NCBI GenBank assembly: GCA_025360225.1
Contig: JANYCN010000013.1
Coordinates: 1-64,000, forward strand
Direction of reading: 5' to 3'
DNA from: Actinomycetes bacterium
GTDB lineage: Bacteria > Actinomycetota > Thermoleophilia > Gaiellales > F1-60-MAGs149
Length of the DNA stretch: 64,000 bases
Shown here one piece after another: positions 60,395-64,000 of the stretch (position 1 is the stretch's first letter; the number at the start of each line of letters is the position of its first letter). The position numbers and the translations under genes are program-made. Under the pieces are notes generated by a model, which searched no databases, was not told the origin of the DNA, and saw nothing but the letters and a program-made list of their open reading frames with translations.

Positions 60395-61724
60395 GCCGGT
60401 GCCAGGGGTCCTTGGCGCCTACGCGGAGCGCCTTCGCATGGCCGATCCGTACCGCACTCTCGGACGGGTCTCGGAGGTGATCGGGCTCGTTGTCGAGTCA
60501 TCGGGACCCGATGCGGAGGTCGGCGAGATCTGCCTGATCGGCTCTGAACGCCGCGCTCGCGTGATGGCCGAGGTCGTCGGGTTTCGTGACGGTCGAACGC
60601 TTCTCATGCCGCTCGGCGAGATCACCGGCATCCGGCCCGGCGATCAGGTTGTCGGCGTCGGCAGGCCGCTCATGGCGCCCGTCGGCGACGCCGTGCTCGG
60701 GCGTGTGTTGGACGGGCTCGGCAACCCGATCGATGGCGGCGAGCCGCTCGACGCGGGCGGACGACACGTCGAACGGCGGGTGCTTGACGCGCGGCCACCA
60801 TCGCCGATGCTGCGCGCTCCGATCGACCGACGGTTGGCGCTCGGCGTGCGCGCGATGGACGTCCTCGTCCCCTGCGGGCGTGGGCAGCGGCTCGGAATCT
60901 TTGCCGGTTCCGGCGTCGGCAAGTCGACGATGCTCGGGATGATCGCGCGCAACACGCACGCCGACGTCACGGTGATCGGGCTCGTCGGGGAGCGTGGGCG
61001 AGAGGTGCGCGAGTTCGTCGACCACGACCTTGGTGAGGCGGGCCTCGCCCGGTCGGTGGTATGTGTCGCGACGAGCGACCAGCCGGCCCTCGCGCGCGTT
61101 CGCTGCGCCGAGACGGCGATGACGATCGCAGAGGCGTTCCGGGATGAGGGCAAGGACGTGCTCTTGCTGCTCGACTCGGTGACGCGGTTCGCGATGGCGC
61201 AACGCGAGATTGGGCTGGCCGTCGGCGAGCCGCCGGCGAGCCGAGGCTACACGCCGAGCGTGTTTGCCGCGCTCCCGCGGCTGCTCGAACGGGCCGGCAC
61301 CGGTCGACGCGGCTCGATCACGGCGTTGATCACCGTCCTCGTCGAAGGCGACGACATGAACGAGCCCGTCGCAGACGCCGTTCGGGGCATCCTCGACGGT
61401 CACGTCGTCCTCGATCGGCGTCTCGCGCACCGCAACCACTATCCCGCGATCGACGTGCTCGCGAGCGTGTCGCGGCTCACGTCTGCGATCACGACGCCCG
61501 CCGCACGCGAGGCAGCCGGCCGGGCGCGGGAGATCCTCGCGACCTACCGGGCGAAGGAGGACCTGATCTCGATCGGCGCCTACGCCCGTGGCACCGACCC
61601 GCGGGTCGACGAGGCCGTCGACCTGGTTGGTCCGATCGAGCAGTTCCTGCGCCAGGGGCCGAACGAGCTCGAGGAGCCGGAGTTCGCCGAGCGGCGGCTG
61701 GCCCACCTCGTCGGGGAGGCATAG
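60387..61724 (+). CDS. fliI: Flagellum-specific export ATPase FliI
   Basis: The F1-beta-like ATPase of the export apparatus. Walker A is in LGIFAGSGVGKSTMLGMIAR; GLVGERGREVREFVDHDLG, VLLLLDSVTRFAMAQREIGL, GEPPASRGYTPSVFAALPRL and the C-terminal DLISIGAYARGTDPRVDEAV follow. 445 residues. A hairpin (GAGCGTT 61745-61751 / AACGCTC 61765-61771) lies after the stop. Confidence 0.95.
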   Translation: MAEPVPGVLGAYAERLRMADPYRTLGRVSEVIGLVVESSGPDAEVGEICLIGSERRARVMAEVVGFRDGRTLLMPLGEITGIRPGDQVVGVGRPLMAPVGDAVLGRVLDGLGNPIDGGEPLDAGGRHVERRVLDARPPSPMLRAPIDRRLALGVRAMDVLVPCGRGQRLGIFAGSGVGKSTMLGMIARNTHADVTVIGLVGERGREVREFVDHDLGEAGLARSVVCVATSDQPALARVRCAETAMTIAEAFRDEGKDVLLLLDSVTRFAMAQREIGLAVGEPPASRGYTPSVFAALPRLLERAGTGRRGSITALITVLVEGDDMNEPVADAVRGILDGHVVLDRRLAHRNHYPAIDVLASVSRLTSAITTPAAREAAGRAREILATYRAKEDLISIGAYARGTDPRVDEAVDLVGPIEQFLRQGPNELEEPEFAERRLAHLVGEA

Positions 61725-61769
61725 GCGTCGTGGCCGAGGTGCTGGAGCGTTCGACGGTCATGGGAACGC

Positions 61770-61796
61770 TCAACCTTTACCCGTTTCAACCGATAC
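61770..61796 (+). promoter_or_regulatory. Sigma-28-type promoter before fliJ
   Basis: TCAA (61770-61773), 15 bases, then ACCGATAC (61789-61796). The extended -35 GCTCAACCTT is the same as at fapA. The fliJ ATG lies 40 bases downstream, so fliJ and the genes after it may be transcribed separately from flgB-fliI. Confidence 0.55.
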
Positions 61797-61836
61797 AGAT
61801 AGTGGCTACGGATGGCCTGGTTCCGATCGTTGCTCC

Positions 61837-62316
61837 ATGAAGCGATTCCGTTTCCCACTCGAGTCCGTCCGTGACCTCCGCGAGGAGCGTCAGACGTCGG
61901 CGATGGTCGTCCTCGCCGGCCGTGTTCGGGCACACCAGGCCGCGCAGGCTGCTGCAGAGGCGCGCCTTGATCGGCACCGGCGCTCCGAGGTCGCTCTTGC
62001 GAAAGCGGTGTCCGCTGGTCCGGTCAGGGCTCAGGCGCTCGTGCAGGCCGACGCAGACCGACGGGGCGCGAGGCTGACCCTCGAGGGCGCTGCCGCCACC
62101 CTCGCTGACTCGTCGTTCGCCGTCGAGAGCGCCCGCCGTGATCTCGTCGAGGCCGAGCGAGCGGTGGAGATGCTACGACGCCTAGAGGATCGCCAGAGAG
62201 AGGCGCATCGGGTCGAGCTGGCACGAGCGGAGGAGCGCGATCTCGCGGACGTGATCGAGGCGCGGGCCGCTCGAGCGATAACGGCTGAGCGCCGGCGCGT
62301 GCGGAGGTCGCAGTGA
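61837..62316 (+). CDS. fliJ: FliJ-like flagellar export chaperone
   Basis: A 159-residue, almost entirely coiled-coil protein. The start FRFPLESVRDLREERQTSAM is typical of FliJ, and long heptads follow (AEARLDRHRRSEVALAKAVS, RRDLVEAERAVEMLRRLEDR). Position after fliI supports the name; FliJ-type sequences diverge too much for motif proof. It overlaps the next gene by GTGA. Confidence 0.8.
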   Translation: MKRFRFPLESVRDLREERQTSAMVVLAGRVRAHQAAQAAAEARLDRHRRSEVALAKAVSAGPVRAQALVQADADRRGARLTLEGAAATLADSSFAVESARRDLVEAERAVEMLRRLEDRQREAHRVELARAEERDLADVIEARAARAITAERRRVRRSQ

Positions 62317-63287
62317 GCGTCACCGATGTCCTGTCGCGGATCTCTGCGATCGAGGCGCAGATCCAGTCGTTCGCCGCGCCGCCGACCACCTCCGCCGCAG
62401 CGTTTGGCGATGCCCTTGCAGCGGCTGGTACGCCGACGACCTCGTCGGGTGATCTCGGCACGCCGACGCAGTACGACGACATGATCCGCCAGGCCGCAGC
62501 GGAGGCGGGGGTGTCGCCGGCCCTCGTCAAGGCCGTTGCCCGTGCCGAGTCGGGGTTCGACCCGCACAGCGGCTCGGCTGCGGGCGCCCAGGGTCTGATG
62601 CAGCTGATGCCGGCCACCGCTCGCGGGCTCGGTGTTAGCGACCCGTACGACCCGTTGCAGTCGTTGCGTGGCGGCGCGCGCTACCTCCGTCAGATGCTCG
62701 ACCGGTTCAACGGTGACGTGACGAAGGCGTTGGCTGCCTACAACGCCGGACCGAACGCCGTCGCCCGCTACGGGGGCATCCCGCCGTACGCGGAGACGCA
62801 GGCCTACGTCCCGCGCGTGCTCGGCTACTTCCAGGAGTACGGTGGTGGCAGCGCGACGACCGCCGCTGCTGGCGACCTCGCGGCGCTCAACTTCACCGGC
62901 GCGCGCCCGCTCGCGCCACAGGGCACCGGTGGCAAGGTGGCGACCAGCGGCCTCCAGTTCCTCGGCACCCCGTACGTCTGGGGCGGGACGACGCCGGCCG
63001 GGTTCGACTGCTCCGGTCTCGCGCAGTACCTCTACACGAACGCGGGCGTACCGATCCCGCGAACCTCCGAGGAGCAGTTCAAGGCCGGTACGCCTGTCGC
63101 GACGAACCAGCTGCGACCGGGCGACCTCGTCTTCTTTCGCAAGAACGGTGACGTCCACCACGTCGGCATCTACCTCGGGAGCGGCCGGTTTCTCCAGGCT
63201 CCGCACACCGGTGATGTCGTGAAGATCTCATCGCTCACCGACCCCGCCTACGCGTCCGAGTACTGCGGCGCTCGGCGGTACGCGTGA
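62313..63287 (+). CDS. Two-domain peptidoglycan hydrolase: lytic transglycosylase + NlpC/P60
   Basis: 324 residues. An N-terminal flagellar-style helix (VLSRISAIEAQIQSF) and linker lead to an SLT domain (about 55-170) with catalytic Glu79 in ARAESGFDP, GLMQLMPATA and YNAGPNAVARYGG. The NlpC/P60 domain (about 208-324) has catalytic Cys233 in GFDCSGLAQYL and His283 in HHVGIYLG. No signal peptide is evident, so export by the flagellar apparatus is likely. It probably opens the wall for the rod, as FlgJ does in Proteobacteria, with both glycan- and peptide-cutting activities. Confidence 0.88.
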   Translation: MSVTDVLSRISAIEAQIQSFAAPPTTSAAAFGDALAAAGTPTTSSGDLGTPTQYDDMIRQAAAEAGVSPALVKAVARAESGFDPHSGSAAGAQGLMQLMPATARGLGVSDPYDPLQSLRGGARYLRQMLDRFNGDVTKALAAYNAGPNAVARYGGIPPYAETQAYVPRVLGYFQEYGGGSATTAAAGDLAALNFTGARPLAPQGTGGKVATSGLQFLGTPYVWGGTTPAGFDCSGLAQYLYTNAGVPIPRTSEEQFKAGTPVATNQLRPGDLVFFRKNGDVHHVGIYLGSGRFLQAPHTGDVVKISSLTDPAYASEYCGARRYA

Positions 63288-63317
63288 GCGTCAGGGAGGG
63301 AAGGAGGTGAGACACCC

Positions 63318-64000
63318 ATGAACACACCACCCGCAGCAACAGCCGTGGCGGCCCCCGCTCAAGGGAAGGCCACGGCGAGCACGAAAGGCGAGCCAGCCGT
63401 TCCGGCGGCGGGAATCGCCGCGGCGTTCGCCGTGGCGCTCGGCGAGGCCACGCCAGGCGGCGAGGCGCTCCCGGCTCGGCCGACCAGGACCGCGAAGGAG
63501 CAGGAGACAACTCCCGACGGCTCAGCAGGGGCGGCGGCGTTGCTCGCGACGCTGATCGTTCCGGTCGTATCGGCTCAGGCGCCGGTGCCAACGACCGTCG
63601 CGTTGGCCCCGGCGAGCGTCGTCGCAGCGAACGCTCCGAGATCAGCCGGCCGCCAACCAGCGGCACCGCTCGTCGCCGAACCGGCGACACCGGTGACCGT
63701 GTCCGACGCAGGTGAATTAACCGTCACCGCAGGGTCGACCGTCGTACCGTCCTCTGACCTTCAGCGGCCGGCGGCGACGTCCGCTGCCACCTTGCCGATC
63801 ACGCCAGCACCGGCCGTCGCTGTCGCACCGCTGGCACCGGCGGTAACGGCCGAAACGGCGACCGCCGTCGAAGGCTCACCGGCGCTCCCGGCGACGAGCG
63901 CCCCCACGGCGGCGGCGACCCCGCCGCTACCCTGTCGGTCAGGTCGCATCGCGGAGCCTCAACACGGACCGAGCGTCGCAGCATCAGATCGACAGGACGC
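63318..64000 (+). CDS. FliK-like Ala/Pro-rich flagellar protein, 3' partial
   Basis: ATG 63318 follows a near-perfect Shine-Dalgarno AAGGAGGTGA (63301-63310). The frame stays open to the window end (227 codons). The product is very rich in Ala, Pro, Thr and Val (for example AAFAVALGEATPGGEALPAR) without membrane segments. This composition and the position after the rod/export genes suit the N-terminal part of a hook-length ruler (FliK), whose conserved domain is C-terminal and lies outside the window. The name is inferred from position. Confidence 0.6.
   Translation, partial: MNTPPAATAVAAPAQGKATASTKGEPAVPAAGIAAAFAVALGEATPGGEALPARPTRTAKEQETTPDGSAGAAALLATLIVPVVSAQAPVPTTVALAPASVVAANAPRSAGRQPAAPLVAEPATPVTVSDAGELTVTAGSTVVPSSDLQRPAATSAATLPITPAPAVAVAPLAPAVTAETATAVEGSPALPATSAPTAAATPPLPCRSGRIAEPQHGPSVAASDRQD

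Overview
The window is GC-rich (about 70% by eye), densely coded bacterial DNA. It reads as a flagellated actinobacterium, and Thermoleophilia/Solirubrobacterales is my best guess. Supporting signs are a caa3-type oxidase cluster with CtaG, MurT/GatD, RNase Y, HrcA, an actinobacterial-type arginine box, a Gram-positive-type LexA box before recA, many GTG starts and constant 4-base ATGA/GTGA overlaps. The taxon is inferred; there is no rRNA or tRNA gene to confirm it. I saw no CRISPR array.

Layout. 1-434: a truncated repeat element, then an arginine-box promoter. 435-4361: argC-argJ-argB-argD. 4412-7447: a multi-PAS GGDEF/HD-GYP cyclic-di-GMP protein split by one in-frame TAA. 7476-8935: a small membrane protein and a glycosyltransferase. 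8999-15862: a respiratory oxidase operon (cupredoxin, subunits II, I and III, CtaG, a 47-residue membrane protein, Sco, CtaB). 15872-21073: PAP2 protein, gcvT, two small proteins of unknown function, nfo and gltX, with two divergent pairs that appear to share palindromic -10 elements. 21221-24858: an accessory zone with an orphan adenine methylase, a broken metalloprotease, an unknown membrane-anchored protein, a truncated serine recombinase and a truncated EamA transporter. 24855-28197: M20 peptidase, class III aminotransferase and siroheme dehydrogenase on the minus strand. 28295-35782: hemW-hrcA, then an inserted block (DUF4242 gene, full repeat element, LuxR/AAA regulator), then dnaJ-prmA. 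35779-40429: cinA, recA-recX, rny. 40433-48653: miaB-miaA-dapD-dapE-dapF-aminotransferase, then hflX-dut-nudix. 48654-50740: murT-gatD on the minus strand. 50849-55670: an HNH-repeat protein, fapA, two unknown proteins and a sugar transferase. 55810-64000: flgB-flgC-fliE-fliF-fliG-fliH-fliI, fliJ, a transglycosylase/NlpC protein and the start of a FliK-like gene.

How the parts connect. The arg operon carries four consecutive acetylated-intermediate enzymes under a probable ArgR operator. The dap genes supply diaminopimelate and MurT/GatD amidate peptidoglycan, so cell-wall supply is well represented. Flagellar genes, fapA and the GGDEF/HD-GYP protein belong to the motility/cyclic-di-GMP sphere, and sigma-28-like promoter motifs lie before flgB, fliJ and fapA.

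The most unusual observations are a family of hairpin-rich interspersed repeats (five copies, three of them between convergent genes), an oxidase subunit I lacking the canonical D- and K-channel residues, a CtaA-like half domain fused to CtaB, and the single-stop split of the cyclic-di-GMP gene.
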